A stretch of 64,000 bases of DNA from Paraburkholderia saeva. GTDB lineage: Bacteria > Pseudomonadota > Gammaproteobacteria > Burkholderiales > Burkholderiaceae. Below, piece by piece: positions 8,950 through 17,944 of this stretch. Position 1 is the first letter of the stretch, and each line of letters opens with the position of its first letter. Below the pieces are notes generated by a model. The model made no database searches. It was not told where the DNA came from and saw only the letters and a list, made by a program, of their open reading frames with translations. A program made the translations under genes and the position numbers. The stretch is taken from contig NZ_CAJQZC010000001.1 in NCBI RefSeq assembly GCF_907164555.1, forward strand, positions 124,001 through 188,000. Direction: 5' to 3'.

Positions 8950-9927
8950 GTGAGCTCGGGGCGAGGTGAGTCGGATGTGACGCGCGCGGACGCCGTCTGG
9001 CGTTCGGCCGCGCTGGGTCCGGCGTGTACTACGGCACTCACGACCCACGCGGCGAACGAGGTTGTGCCAGCGGTGAACGCCGTATCCGACGTGACATTGC
9101 CTGACCATCTTCTGAATGCGGACTCAACGTTCCCGCGGATCGACTGGCGCATGCCGTGGTTCGCGCAATTCGTCGCGCGTGGCGAGCGTTGGCAGCAGGC
9201 CGCGCTAGTCGGCGAACGCGCGCTGCTCGCCGCGATGAATGCGGATGCCAGCAGCACACAACAGACGACCGGCCGCGGCCAGCCGCTTGCCTTCATCGCG
9301 CAGGACGATCTGCCGGCCGGCGCTGCATATGAAGCGCATATCGCGTCCACCGGCGGGGTGCCGACCCGGCACAATCTTCACGACTTCTTCAACGCGCTCA
9401 TCTGGTTCCAGTTTCCGCGGATCAAGGCGACGCTGAACGCGAAGCAATCGGCCGCGATCGACGTGCTCGGCGTCGGCCCGACGCGCGGCGGCACGCGCGA
9501 CGCGCTGACGCTCTTCGACGAAAACGCAGTGCTGTTTGCGTGCACCGATCCATCGCTCGGCACAGCGTTACGCGCGTTTGACTGGCGCACGCTGTTCGTC
9601 GCGGATCGCGCGGCGTGGGGCTCAAGGTGCGAGGTGCGATGCTTTGGTCACGCGCTGCTCGAGAAGCTGGTTGCACCCTATAAGGCGTGCACGGCCCATG
9701 CATGGATCGTCGACGTACCGGCCGACTGGTTCGCATGGACCGTCGCCGCGCGCGACGCGTGGCTGGACGGCGCCGTGAGCGAGGCGCTTTCGGCGGCGGG
9801 CGAACTGAACGGACGCGTATTCGCGCCGCTTCCGGTGCTGGGCATTCCAGGCTGGTGGCCGGCAAACGAAACCCCCACGTTCTACGACGACACCGCTGTG
9901 TTTCGATCCGGCCGTCGCGCCCGATAA
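8950..9927 (+). CDS. DUF3025 family protein, function unknown
   Basis: About 325 residues. The region FPRIDWRMPWFAQF, then GVPTRHNLHDFFNALIWFQFPRIK, then a long C-terminal part is the pattern I associate with DUF3025, a family common in beta-proteobacteria and without known function. No signal peptide or membrane segment is visible. The start is uncertain: the GTG at 8950 is chosen because it avoids overlap with pyrC, a second GTG lies at 8977, and the first ATG (9149) would cut into the conserved region. The gene probably shares transcription with pyrC. Confidence 0.65.
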   Translation: MSSGRGESDVTRADAVWRSAALGPACTTALTTHAANEVVPAVNAVSDVTLPDHLLNADSTFPRIDWRMPWFAQFVARGERWQQAALVGERALLAAMNADASSTQQTTGRGQPLAFIAQDDLPAGAAYEAHIASTGGVPTRHNLHDFFNALIWFQFPRIKATLNAKQSAAIDVLGVGPTRGGTRDALTLFDENAVLFACTDPSLGTALRAFDWRTLFVADRAAWGSRCEVRCFGHALLEKLVAPYKACTAHAWIVDVPADWFAWTVAARDAWLDGAVSEALSAAGELNGRVFAPLPVLGIPGWWPANETPTFYDDTAVFRSGRRAR

Positions 9928-9965
9928 ACGGGCGTCCTGCCGCACGATGTTAGAATCGGCGCCAG

Positions 9966-10379
<414 letters not shown>

Positions 10380-10387
10380 ACCTGAAC

Positions 10388-10430
10388 AAAAAATGCCGGC
10401 GTCGAGTGATCGACGCCGGCATTTTGCTTT
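10388..10430. terminator. Terminator of rnpB
   Basis: A 15-bp stem (ATGCCGGCGTCGA paired with TCGACGCCGGCAT, extended by A-T pairs) around a GTGA loop, ending in a T-rich tract. A-T symmetry means it can also stop the convergent osmC-like gene. Confidence 0.9.
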
Positions 10431-10473
10431 TGCGGCACGCGTGGTACGTGCGGCTGACTGCGTTGAATCCGGA

Positions 10474-10896
10474 TCAGCTCGCGACGATATCGAACGAATG
10501 CGTCAACTCGGCCGATCGGGCGAGCATGATCGACGCCGAGCAATACTTGTCGTGCGACAGGTTGATGGCACGTTCCACGGTCGCTGGATTCAGGTTCTTG
10601 CCCGTCACGGTGAAGTGGAAGTGGATCTTCGTGAACACCTTCGGGTCTTCGCTGGCGCGCTCCGCCTTCAGCGTGACCGAGCAACCGGCGATTTCCTGAC
10701 GGCTCTTCTTCAGGATCATCACGACGTCGTACGCCGTGCAGCCGCCCGTGCCGAGCAGCACCATTTCCATCGGACGCGGCGCCAGATTACGTCCACCGCC
10801 CTCCGGTGCGCCGTCCATCATGGCCAGATGGCCGCTACCCGTTTCGGCCGCAAAAGCCATCCCGTCCTGCCCCATCCAGCTTACTTTGCATTCCAT
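10474..10896 (-). CDS. OsmC-family peroxiredoxin-like protein (YhfA type)
   Basis: A 140-residue protein of the OsmC/Ohr superfamily. The two conserved redox cysteines are Cys53 in GTGGCTAYDV and Cys119 in HDKYCSASI. The length and the N-terminal CKVSWMGQDGM fit the YhfA-like branch rather than OsmC or Ohr proper, so a thiol-dependent hydroperoxide activity is likely but unproven. The ATG at 10896 is preceded by a CTGGAG ribosome site; the open frame upstream is not conserved-looking. It is convergent with rnpB. Confidence 0.82.
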   Translation of the reverse strand: MECKVSWMGQDGMAFAAETGSGHLAMMDGAPEGGGRNLAPRPMEMVLLGTGGCTAYDVVMILKKSRQEIAGCSVTLKAERASEDPKVFTKIHFHFTVTGKNLNPATVERAINLSHDKYCSASIMLARSAELTHSFDIVAS

Positions 10897-11144
10897 ACCC
10901 GTGCTCCAGCGCGTTCCGCTTGAATTCAAGATGGGCATTGTAGCCCGTCGGTTCAAGGGATGTTGGCGCCTGTCGGTGCCGCCGGACGGCGGCGCAAACG
11001 CCTTGCATGTTGCGGTGCGCCATGGCACACCGCTTCGGGATGCCCCGATCAAGTTAGGGGTTTTACTCTAGACGCCGCACGACGTGGATGTTCTGCTGTG
11101 CCGACGAGCGCCGATTATCAAGGGTTTATACCTATTAAGGCGAG

Positions 11145-11165
11145 TGATGTTGTCGTTTTACATCA
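11145..11165. promoter_or_regulatory. Small dyad upstream of the sRNA promoter
   Basis: TGATGT (11145-11150) and ACATCA (11160-11165) form a 6-bp inverted repeat with a 9-nt spacer. It ends 29 bp before the -35 box of the short transcription unit below, in a position suited to an activator. Confidence 0.3.
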
Positions 11166-11194
11166 TGAAAACAGATTTCACAATGCAAATATTC

Positions 11195-11223
11195 TTGCGT
11201 CGCACAAGGTCGACTTATATAAT
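11195..11223 (+). promoter_or_regulatory. Strong sigma-70 promoter of the predicted sRNA
   Basis: The -35 box TTGCGT (11195-11200), an exact 17-bp spacer and a consensus -10 TATAAT (11218-11223). The predicted start is around 11230-11231. No open reading frame follows before the terminator. Confidence 0.8.
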
Positions 11224-11230
11224 CTGTTCC

Positions 11231-11319
11231 ATTGGTTGTCGCAGTCCGGCAATCTCCGCTGTCTCCTCCACCTCCTCCTTTGGTGGATTAAGCCCGAGCC
11301 AAATGTTCGGGCTTTTTTT
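11231..11319 (+). ncRNA. Predicted ~90-nt small RNA with an anti-Shine-Dalgarno loop
   Basis: Between a consensus promoter and an intrinsic terminator lies about 90 nt without a start codon plus reading frame. A 5' hairpin is possible (GUUGUC with GGCAAU). A second hairpin pairs UCCACC (11267-11272) with GGUGGA (11282-11287) and leaves UCCUCCUUU (11273-11281) in the loop; upstream unpaired CUCCUCC (from about 11263) adds a second copy. The loop matches the 3' end of 16S rRNA and is complementary to Shine-Dalgarno sites. The last element is the terminator. From memory, a beta-proteobacterial RNA family with this property, toxic when cloned in E. coli, is listed in Rfam; membership is unchecked. 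Mode of action (mRNA leader pairing or SD mimic titration) is inference. Confidence 0.7.
11291..11319 (+). terminator. Terminator of the predicted sRNA
   Basis: AGCCCGA (11291-11297) pairs with TCGGGCT (11307-11313), followed by seven T residues. It lies 64 bp upstream of the rplM -35 box, so it ends a unit that is separate from rplM. Confidence 0.88.
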
Positions 11320-11382
11320 CGCCTGTCTCTTGCGTGTTCATTCCCTGTTTGGGGCGCGCGCTTCTGATTTTTGCCGCAATCT

Positions 11383-11412
11383 TTGACGCGGCGTACCAAT
11401 TTCCTTTATAAT
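11383..11412 (+). promoter_or_regulatory. Promoter of rplM-rpsI
   Basis: The -35 box TTGACG (11383-11388), an 18-bp spacer and a consensus TATAAT (11407-11412). The predicted start near 11419 gives a leader of about 115 nt before rplM. The leader has a GC hairpin (TCCGC/GCGGA), a longer stem CCTGC/GCAGG, and an A-tract/ATTG hairpin ending in a T-run just before the start codon. Confidence 0.8.
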
Positions 11413-11533
11413 TCAGGGCTTTTCCGCATCCGCGCCCGCGGAGGAAGAACCAGGGAGAGCCTGCACGCGCCTCGATGCGCACACTACAAGCAGGAAAAAA
11501 TACATTGGGCGCAGCAATTTTTTTGGATCGATC

Positions 11534-11962
11534 ATGAAGACGTTTTCCGCAAAAGCCCATGAGGTTACGCGTGAATGGTACGTGATTGACGCGACGGATA
11601 AGGTTCTCGGGCGTGTCGCCAGCGAAGTGGCACACCGTCTTCGCGGCAAGCACAAGCCTGAATTCACTCCGCACGTCGACACCGGTGATTTCATCATCGT
11701 TATCAACGCCGGCAAGCTTCGCGTCACGGGCAACAAGGCTACTGACAAGAAGTACTACCGTCACTCGGGTTACCCGGGCGGTATCTATGAAACGACGTTC
11801 GGCAAGATGCAGGAACGCTTCCCGGGCCGCGCGCTCGAGAAAGCGGTCAAAGGCATGCTGCCGAAGGGCCCGCTCGGCTACGCGATGATCAAGAAGCTGA
11901 AGGTCTACGCTGACGCAACGCATCCGCATTCGGCACAACAGCCGAAAGCGCTCGAGATCTAA
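11534..11962 (+). CDS. rplM: 50S ribosomal protein L13
   Basis: A 142-residue L13 of normal length. It begins [20 protein letters not shown] and contains [20 protein letters not shown] and [11 protein letters not shown], all typical of L13. L13 is an early-assembling large-subunit protein. It is the first gene of the universal rplM-rpsI pair, with only 11 bp before rpsI. In E. coli this operon is reported to be repressed by L13 at its leader; whether the leader here does so is unknown. Confidence 0.98.
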   Translation: MKTFSAKAHEVTREWYVIDATDKVLGRVASEVAHRLRGKHKPEFTPHVDTGDFIIVINAGKLRVTGNKATDKKYYRHSGYPGGIYETTFGKMQERFPGRALEKAVKGMLPKGPLGYAMIKKLKVYADATHPHSAQQPKALEI

Positions 11963-11973
11963 GGGGAGCCCAC

Positions 11974-12366
11974 ATGATCGGTAACTGGAATTACGGTACG
12001 GGCCGCCGCAAGAGCGCCGTTGCACGTGTCTTCATCAAGGCAGGCAAGGGCGACATCATTGTGAACGGCAAGCCCATCGCCGATTACTTCTCGCGCGAAA
12101 CGTCGCTGATGATCGTGCGCCAGCCGCTCGAACTGACGAGCCACGCCACCACGTTCGACATCAAGGTCAACGTGTCGGGCGGCGGTGAAACGGGTCAGGC
12201 CGGTGCAGTTCGCCACGGCATCACCCGCGCGCTGATGGACTACGACGCAACGCTGAAGCCGGCTCTGTCGAGCGCTGGCTTCGTGACGCGTGATGCACGT
12301 GAAGTCGAACGTAAGAAGGTCGGCTTCCACAAGGCACGCCGCAGGAAGCAATTCTCGAAGCGTTAA
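11974..12366 (+). CDS. rpsI: 30S ribosomal protein S9
   Basis: A 130-residue S9 beginning [19 protein letters not shown] and ending with the basic tail [11 protein letters not shown]. The SKR tail reaches the P-site tRNA in the ribosome. A ribosome site (AAGGGGAG) precedes the ATG at 11974. The gene is co-transcribed with rplM and followed by a strong terminator. Confidence 0.98.
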   Translation: MIGNWNYGTGRRKSAVARVFIKAGKGDIIVNGKPIADYFSRETSLMIVRQPLELTSHATTFDIKVNVSGGGETGQAGAVRHGITRALMDYDATLKPALSSAGFVTRDAREVERKKVGFHKARRRKQFSKR

Positions 12367-12405
12367 TCGCTTTGGGTCAGGTTCGCCCTCGGGCGAATCT
12401 GCTGC

Positions 12406-12443
12406 AAAAAAGCCGCTTTCGCGTATGCGTCGGCGGCTTTTTT
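12406..12443 (+). terminator. Terminator after rpsI
   Basis: AAAAAAGCCGC pairs with GCGGCTTTTTT around a 16-nt loop. A smaller hairpin, TTCGCCC/GGGCGAA, lies just upstream (about 12382-12397). Confidence 0.85.
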
Positions 12444-12601
12444 CATGGGTTTGAGGTGCGTAAGCGGGCGTTCTGCAATCCGCCTGTTGCGAAGCCGGCG
12501 CGACGAATACCCCTACACGAAGCCCTTGATTTCACAGGGCTTCAGCACGATATCGAGATCGGCCCTACAATAGCGGCTAGAAGCTTATTTGGAGAGTTCG
12601 A

Positions 12602-12967
12602 ATGAACGCAGTCACCGACACCCCCGTGACCGAGATGCCCAGCCCCTTCGTTTTCACCGACGCAGCGGCTGACAAGGTCAAGCAGCTGATCGACGAAGAA
12701 GGCAACCCGGAGCTGAAGCTGCGCGTATTCGTGCAGGGTGGCGGCTGCTCGGGCTTTCAGTATGGCTTTACGTTCGACGAAGCCGTCAACGAAGACGACA
12801 CCGTGATGAACAAGAGCGGCGTCCAGCTGCTGATCGACTCGATGAGCTACCAGTACCTGGTGGGCGCCGAGATCGATTACAAGGACGACATCAACGGCGC
12901 GCAGTTCGTGATCAAGAATCCGAACGCGTCGACGACCTGCGGTTGCGGCTCGTCGTTCTCGGTCTGA
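12602..12967 (+). CDS. erpA: Iron-sulfur cluster insertion protein ErpA
   Basis: A 121-residue A-type Fe-S carrier. The three conserved cysteines are Cys49 ([11 protein letters not shown]) and Cys113/Cys115 ([11 protein letters not shown]). The [21 protein letters not shown] segment is the ErpA pattern rather than IscA. It passes Fe-S clusters to apo-enzymes, including those of isoprenoid synthesis. A -10-like TACAAT lies at 12566-12571 and a GGAGAG site precedes the ATG, so it is transcribed separately from rpsI. Confidence 0.93.
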   Translation: MNAVTDTPVTEMPSPFVFTDAAADKVKQLIDEEGNPELKLRVFVQGGGCSGFQYGFTFDEAVNEDDTVMNKSGVQLLIDSMSYQYLVGAEIDYKDDINGAQFVIKNPNASTTCGCGSSFSV

Positions 12968-12997
12968 TAGCCGATCGGCGTTACGCCGGAGATGGAC

Positions 12998-13027
12998 AAA
13001 AAACGGGGCTGAAAAGCTCCGTTTTTT
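12998..13027. terminator. Bidirectional terminator between erpA and anmK
   Basis: AAAAAACGGGGCT pairs with AGCTCCGTTTTTT around a GAAA loop. It serves the convergent erpA and anmK genes. Confidence 0.88.
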
Positions 13028-13077
13028 GTTGCCTTTCAGTTTTTCAGTTTTTCAGCCAAACGCGGCGCGCAGGCCGC

Positions 13078-14208
13078 TCAACGCGGATAGATTGCCCCGA
13101 GCACACGCTCGCTGGCTGCTCCCGTGACGGCCGGCAGGTTGCCCGGTTCGCGCGCGATACACCGCATCGCGAGCCACGCGAACGCCAGCGGTTCCACCTG
13201 GTTGGGCGGCACACCGAGCGCCTCGGTGGTCATCACCGGTACGCCGCTCACACCGCTTTCCTCCAGCGCCGTCTGCAGGGCCTTCAGCAGCTCAGGATTG
13301 CGCGCTCCACCGCCACATACATAAACCGCCCGGCTATCGGACGCATGGCGTTCGATTTCGCGCGCAATCGTGATTGCGGTGAGCGCAGTGAGCGTCGCCT
13401 GCACGTCGGCCGGCGCCACGTCGGCGAAGGGCGCGAGCTTCGCGTCCATCCATTCGGCGTTGAACAGGTCGCGTCCGGTGCTCTTCGGCGGTTGCTGTTC
13501 GAAGAACGGCTCATTGAGCAGCGCATTGAGGAGGGGCCGATGCACCTGGCCGCTGGCGGCGAACGCGCCGCCTTCGTCGAACGGCTTGCCGAGATGACGG
13601 TGCGCCCATTCGTCGAGCAACGCGTTCGCTGGCCCGCAATCGAAGCCGCGTACGCCGCCTGCCGCGCCAAGAATCGTGATGTTGCTGATGCCGCCGAGAT
13701 TACAGACGACGCGCGTCTCGCCTTTCTTGCCGAATACCGTGGCGTGGAATGCCGGCACGAGCGGTGCGCCCTGGCCGCCGGCGGCGACGTCGCGCGAACG
13801 GAAATCGGCAACCACGTCCACATGCGTCATTTCCGCGAGCAGCGACGGGTTGTTGATCTGGCGCGTGTAGCCTTTTTCCGGGCGATGCCGCACCGTTTGA
13901 CCATGCACACCGACCGCGCGGATCTGGCTGGCCGACAGGTTGCCGCAGCGCATCAGCTCGTGGCAGCACACCATGTAGCGCGTGGCGAGCGCGTTGGCGG
14001 CCAGCGCTTCGCGCTCGATTTCGTTTTCGCCGGGTTGTTGCAGGGCGAAGAGCGCGTCGCGCAAGCCTTCCGAAAAGCCGACGAACGCTTCGGCCTTGAC
14101 CACGGGCGGCTTGCCCTCGGTGAATTCGACCGCGACGCCATCAACGCCATCCATGCTCGTGCCGGACATCAATCCGATATACACGCCATCCGCCGTGCCT
14201 CGCGCCAC
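13078..14208 (-). CDS. anmK: Anhydro-N-acetylmuramic acid kinase
   Basis: A 376-residue sugar kinase that hydrolyses and phosphorylates anhydro-MurNAc to MurNAc-6-phosphate during cell-wall recycling. It has the family signature [20 protein letters not shown] near the N-terminus, [11 protein letters not shown] in the middle and [14 protein letters not shown] in the C-terminal half. The start is a GTG (14208-14206) with an ideal AAGGAG six bases before it. It is divergent from tyrS. Confidence 0.95.
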   Translation of the reverse strand: MARGTADGVYIGLMSGTSMDGVDGVAVEFTEGKPPVVKAEAFVGFSEGLRDALFALQQPGENEIEREALAANALATRYMVCCHELMRCGNLSASQIRAVGVHGQTVRHRPEKGYTRQINNPSLLAEMTHVDVVADFRSRDVAAGGQGAPLVPAFHATVFGKKGETRVVCNLGGISNITILGAAGGVRGFDCGPANALLDEWAHRHLGKPFDEGGAFAASGQVHRPLLNALLNEPFFEQQPPKSTGRDLFNAEWMDAKLAPFADVAPADVQATLTALTAITIAREIERHASDSRAVYVCGGGARNPELLKALQTALEESGVSGVPVMTTEALGVPPNQVEPLAFAWLAMRCIAREPGNLPAVTGAASERVLGAIYPR

Positions 14209-14397
14209 CTTGTGCTCCTTGCCGTTTATTGCGAACTGTTTTGACAGATTAACAGCGCAACGGGCCGCGAGGAAAGGCGCGTGTGTCGCGAAAGATCGGC
14301 CGTGGCGGGCGAATCACGTAAAATCCGGTGTCCGTCCCGGCGCCGGCCGCCCGCGCCAACTATGGGACAATCTCCTTTTTCGACGTCACGTTCCAGC

Positions 14398-15645
14398 ATG
14401 AGCTCCGAGTCCACTTCAAAGCCCACTCCCGCCTTCCCGATCACCGACGAGGTCCGTCACGCGCTCGCCGTCACCAAACGCGGCGTCGACGAACTGCTGA
14501 TCGAAGACGAGTTCGCGCAAAAGCTCGCGAAGAGCGCGGCCACGGGCACGCCGCTGCGCATCAAGCTGGGCCTCGATCCGACCGCGCCTGACATCCACAT
14601 TGGCCACACGGTCGTGCTGAACAAGATGCGCCAGTTGCAGGATCTCGGGCACACGGTGATTTTCCTGATCGGCGATTTCACGTCGCTGATCGGCGATCCG
14701 TCGGGGCGCAACGCCACCCGTCCGCCGCTCACGCGCGAACAGATCGAGTCGAACGCCCGGACATATTTCGATCAGGCCGCGCTCGTGCTCGACCGCGAGA
14801 AGACCGAGATCCGCTACAACAGCGAATGGTCGATGCCGCTCGGCGCCGACGGCATGATCAAGCTCGCGTCGCGCTACACGGTCGCGCGCATTCTGGAGCG
14901 CGAGGATTTCACGAAGCGCTTCCAGGGCGGCGTGCCCATCTCGATCCACGAATTCCTGTATCCGCTGATGCAGGGTTACGACTCAGTCGCGCTGAACGCC
15001 GACCTCGAACTGGGCGGCACGGACCAGAAGTTCAACCTGCTCGTCGGCCGTGAGCTGCAGAAGCAATACGGCCAGGAACAGCAGTGCATCCTGACCATGC
15101 CGCTGCTCGAAGGCCTCGACGGCGTCGAGAAGATGTCGAAGTCGAAGCATAACTACGTCGGCATCAGCGAAAAGCCGACGGATATGTTCGGCAAGCTCAT
15201 GAGCATCTCCGATGTGCTCATGTGGCGTTACTTCGAATTGCTGTCGTTCCGTCCGATGGACGAAATCGCGGGCTTCAAACGCGAGATCGAAGGCGGCCGT
15301 AACCCGCGCGACTTCAAGGTGATGCTCGCGCAGGAAATCGTCGCCCGCTTTCATTCGTCGGCCGATGCCGAACGCGCGCTCGAAGACTTCAATCATCGCG
15401 CGAAGGGCGGCGTACCCGACGATATTCCCGTGGTCACACTCGCCGGCGCGCCGCTTGCGATCGGGCAGTTGCTGAAGCAGGCAGGCCTTGTGCCATCGAC
15501 GAGCGAGGCACTGCGCAACATCGAGCAGGGCGGCGTGAAGATCGACGGCACGACGGTGTCCGACAAGGGCCTCAAGGTCGAGGCAGGCGAATTCGTCGTG
15601 CAGGTCGGCAAGCGCCGCTTTGCGCGCGTGACGTTGACGGCCTGA
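14398..15645 (+). CDS. tyrS: Tyrosyl-tRNA synthetase
   Basis: A 415-residue class I synthetase. The HIGH motif is in [11 protein letters not shown], the KMSKS motif in [13 protein letters not shown], and a C-terminal S4-like RNA-binding domain includes [18 protein letters not shown]. The short KMSKS-first type matches the TyrZ-like branch used in many beta-proteobacteria. The ATG at 14398 gives the expected length; another in-frame ATG lies 36 bp upstream. A -10-like TAAAAT lies at 14319-14324. Confidence 0.95.
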   Translation: MSSESTSKPTPAFPITDEVRHALAVTKRGVDELLIEDEFAQKLAKSAATGTPLRIKLGLDPTAPDIHIGHTVVLNKMRQLQDLGHTVIFLIGDFTSLIGDPSGRNATRPPLTREQIESNARTYFDQAALVLDREKTEIRYNSEWSMPLGADGMIKLASRYTVARILEREDFTKRFQGGVPISIHEFLYPLMQGYDSVALNADLELGGTDQKFNLLVGRELQKQYGQEQQCILTMPLLEGLDGVEKMSKSKHNYVGISEKPTDMFGKLMSISDVLMWRYFELLSFRPMDEIAGFKREIEGGRNPRDFKVMLAQEIVARFHSSADAERALEDFNHRAKGGVPDDIPVVTLAGAPLAIGQLLKQAGLVPSTSEALRNIEQGGVKIDGTTVSDKGLKVEAGEFVVQVGKRRFARVTLTA

Positions 15646-15718
15646 TGAGCTTCTTGCATTTGCGCGTCATGGCCGGGTTCACGCAGGTGGCCTTGCCGGC
15701 ACACCCGGCAGGTCCGGC

Positions 15719-16177
15719 GTGATTGCGCTGATTCAACGCGTGCGCCGCGCCGACGTGCGCGTGGGCGACCGTGTCACGGGTGAGATCGGCGCGGGTCTGC
15801 TCGCGCTCGTCTGTGCGGAGCGCGGCGATACCGATGCCGTCGCGGACAAGCTGCTCGCGAAGCTGCTCGGCTACCGCGTGTTCAGCGATGCCGCCGGCAA
15901 GATGAATCTGTCCGTGCAGAACATCGATGGAGCAGGTGGCGCGGGCGGCCTGCTGCTCGTCTCGCAGTTCACGCTCGCGGCCGATACCAACAGCGGCCTG
16001 CGCCCGAGTTTCACGCCCGCTGCGCCGCCCGACGAAGGCCGGCGTCTCTTCGACTATTTTGTCGCCGCAGCGCGTGGCAGACATCCGGTCGTCGAGACGG
16101 GCGAGTTTGGCGCCGACATGCAGGTGTCGCTCGTCAACGACGGGCCGGTCACATTCTGGCTTCAGACGCGTCCCTGA
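15719..16177 (+). CDS. dtd: D-aminoacyl-tRNA deacylase
   Basis: A 152-residue DTD. It hydrolyses D-amino acids from mischarged tRNA and so protects translation. The active-site motifs are SQFTLAADT (about 81-89) and the Gly-Pro motif in [10 protein letters not shown] (about 139-148). The start is a GTG at 15719 giving [14 protein letters not shown], the family N-terminus. It follows tyrS by 73 bp, so the tyrosine synthetase and the D-Tyr-tRNA editing enzyme are probably co-transcribed. Confidence 0.95.
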   Translation: MIALIQRVRRADVRVGDRVTGEIGAGLLALVCAERGDTDAVADKLLAKLLGYRVFSDAAGKMNLSVQNIDGAGGAGGLLLVSQFTLAADTNSGLRPSFTPAAPPDEGRRLFDYFVAAARGRHPVVETGEFGADMQVSLVNDGPVTFWLQTRP

Positions 16178-16252
16178 AAACGCAGCGCGACGTCGTGCGT
16201 TGTCGCTTTTTGCGACAATGATCCTTCTGCATCCGACCGAGGCGCGCATCCC

Positions 16253-16912
16253 ATGACCACGCAGGTTCTCTTCATCCGGCACGGCGAGACCGACTGGAAT
16301 CGCATCAAGCGCATCCAGGGGCACATCGACATTCCGCTGGCAGCGGGTGGTATCGAGCAGGCGCAGAAGCTGGCGCAGCGGCTTGCGCGCGAGGCAGCGC
16401 AGGGTGCGCGACTGGACGCGATCTATTCGAGCGACCTGATGCGTGCGCAGCAAACCGCGCAGCCGGTCGCCGATGCGCTCGGCATGCAGATCGAACTGCG
16501 CGACAGTTTGCGCGAGCGCTCGTATGGCGCATTCCAGGGACACGACAGCGATGAGATCGCCGTGCGTTTTCCGGACGAATACGCGCATTGGCAGACCCGC
16601 GATCCCGGCTTCGCGCCGCCGCGCGGCGAATCGATGCGCATGTTCTATCATCGTGTCGTGCACGCGATCGAACCGCTTGTCGCGGCGCACCCCCATGGCC
16701 GCATCGCGTGCGTCGCGCACGGCGGCGTGCTTGACTGCGTCTACCGGTTCGCGAACAGCCTGCCGCTCGATGCGCCGCGCAGCTATGCGCTGCTCAATAC
16801 GAGCCTGAACGTTGTGGACTTCGATGGCGGCGCGGCGACGGTCGTATCGTGGGCCGACGTAGAACATCTCGGCGGCCATAGCGACGACGATGGTTTCAGA
16901 CGGGTGCTGTAA
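16253..16912 (+). CDS. Histidine phosphatase family protein (phosphoglycerate mutase-like)
   Basis: A 219-residue member of the histidine phosphatase superfamily. The phosphorylated histidine is His10 in LFIRHGETDWN, and the second histidine is in CVAHGGVLD. It also has IYSSDLMRAQQTAQ and ERSYGAFQG. The size fits small GpmB/CobC-like phosphatases; cofactor-dependent mutase activity is unlikely at this length. The substrate cannot be told. It is downstream of dtd by 75 bp on the same strand. Confidence 0.85.
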   Translation: MTTQVLFIRHGETDWNRIKRIQGHIDIPLAAGGIEQAQKLAQRLAREAAQGARLDAIYSSDLMRAQQTAQPVADALGMQIELRDSLRERSYGAFQGHDSDEIAVRFPDEYAHWQTRDPGFAPPRGESMRMFYHRVVHAIEPLVAAHPHGRIACVAHGGVLDCVYRFANSLPLDAPRSYALLNTSLNVVDFDGGAATVVSWADVEHLGGHSDDDGFRRVL

Positions 16913-16957
16913 CGCGCGTTTGGGTGCGGGAGTTGACCGCGCCGCTTGCAAGCAGGC

Positions 16958-17890
16958 TCATCCATGTGGCGTCGCGACGCGCCGGCGAGCGCGCTTCGAT
17001 ACACCATTCACCAGCGCCCAGCGCATCACCGGCGCGACGAGTCTCACGCCCGGTCGCACCAGCGCACGGCGCACGCCAGCGAACGTGTCGAACCCGAGCA
17101 TCGATTTTGCCCACGGCGGCAGGAGGTCGACACCGGCGTTGAGCATCAGCGTTCCCGCTGGCCGCATCATCGCGCCCGGTGGCCGGGCGTTCATGAGGAT
17201 TTTGACGACTTCAAGCGTGCGGGAACTCGCTTCGAGCTCGGGCTGCATCGCGATCAGATACGCATCGATTTCGGCCCGCGAGCGGGGAATGCCAGTAGCG
17301 CCGAGCATGTCGGCGATGCGTGCGGTTTCGGCGAGATACTGGTCTTGCGCCTCGCCCGACAACGCCGGGTTCACGTAATACAGGTGAGCGGTGAGGAAGC
17401 TCGATACTTCCGCGACGTGCACCCAGGTCAACAGCGCGGGATCGCTTGCGCAATACGGACGGCCGTCCGGCGCGGTGCCGCTCACACCGAGATGGATCTG
17501 CTTCACGCGCTCGATCAACGCCAGCGCATCACGTTGATTGCCGTAAGTCGTGCCCGCGATGAACGTCGCGGTGCGGCGCAGGCGGCCGAGAATGTCAGTG
17601 CGAAACGACGAGTGATCCCATACGCCGGCAAGCGCTAGCGGATGCAGCGCCTGCAACAACAAGGCGCTGATGCCACCCGTCATCATCGACGTGAAGTCCG
17701 CGTGGACTTTCCAGCAGACCGCGTCGGGGCCGAAGAGCCCAGGATCTCCGGGCGGCGACGAGTAGTCGAGCGACGGGCCGCCGCCGCTTGTCAGATGGGT
17801 AACGCCTGCCGCAAGCCGTGAGCGCACACGTTTTGCCACCAGCGTGGCGAAACTGGCGCGGTTATCCGGCTGCCTGGCTTGATCTGACAT
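16958..17890 (-). CDS. MpaB-like oxygenase family protein (DUF2236)
   Basis: A 310-residue protein of the DUF2236/MpaB-like family, related to rubber oxygenase Lcp. The N-terminal region has DPGLFGPDAVCWKVHADFTSM, then LLLQALHPLALAGVWDHS, RTATFIAGTTYG and LTWVHVAEVSSFL, where the conserved histidines may bind heme or metal. The true substrate of the bacterial members is mostly unknown. It is convergent with the histidine phosphatase and probably not linked in function to its neighbours. Confidence 0.75.
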   Translation of the reverse strand: MSDQARQPDNRASFATLVAKRVRSRLAAGVTHLTSGGGPSLDYSSPPGDPGLFGPDAVCWKVHADFTSMMTGGISALLLQALHPLALAGVWDHSSFRTDILGRLRRTATFIAGTTYGNQRDALALIERVKQIHLGVSGTAPDGRPYCASDPALLTWVHVAEVSSFLTAHLYYVNPALSGEAQDQYLAETARIADMLGATGIPRSRAEIDAYLIAMQPELEASSRTLEVVKILMNARPPGAMMRPAGTLMLNAGVDLLPPWAKSMLGFDTFAGVRRALVRPGVRLVAPVMRWALVNGVSKRARRRVATPHG

Positions 17891-17944
17891 CGTCCGATTC
17901 GTCCGATAACTCCTGCCCGGGACACTGTCTGCGCGCCCTGAGGG

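Noticed and set aside
11084..11386. Plus-strand open frames of 100-135 codons across the sRNA region
   Set aside because: No ribosome site, they read through the sRNA promoter and terminator, and the sequence is low in protein-like features.
12372..12605. 77-codon plus-strand open frame between rpsI and erpA
   Set aside because: It runs through the rpsI terminator and the erpA promoter and ends on the erpA start; no ribosome site seen.
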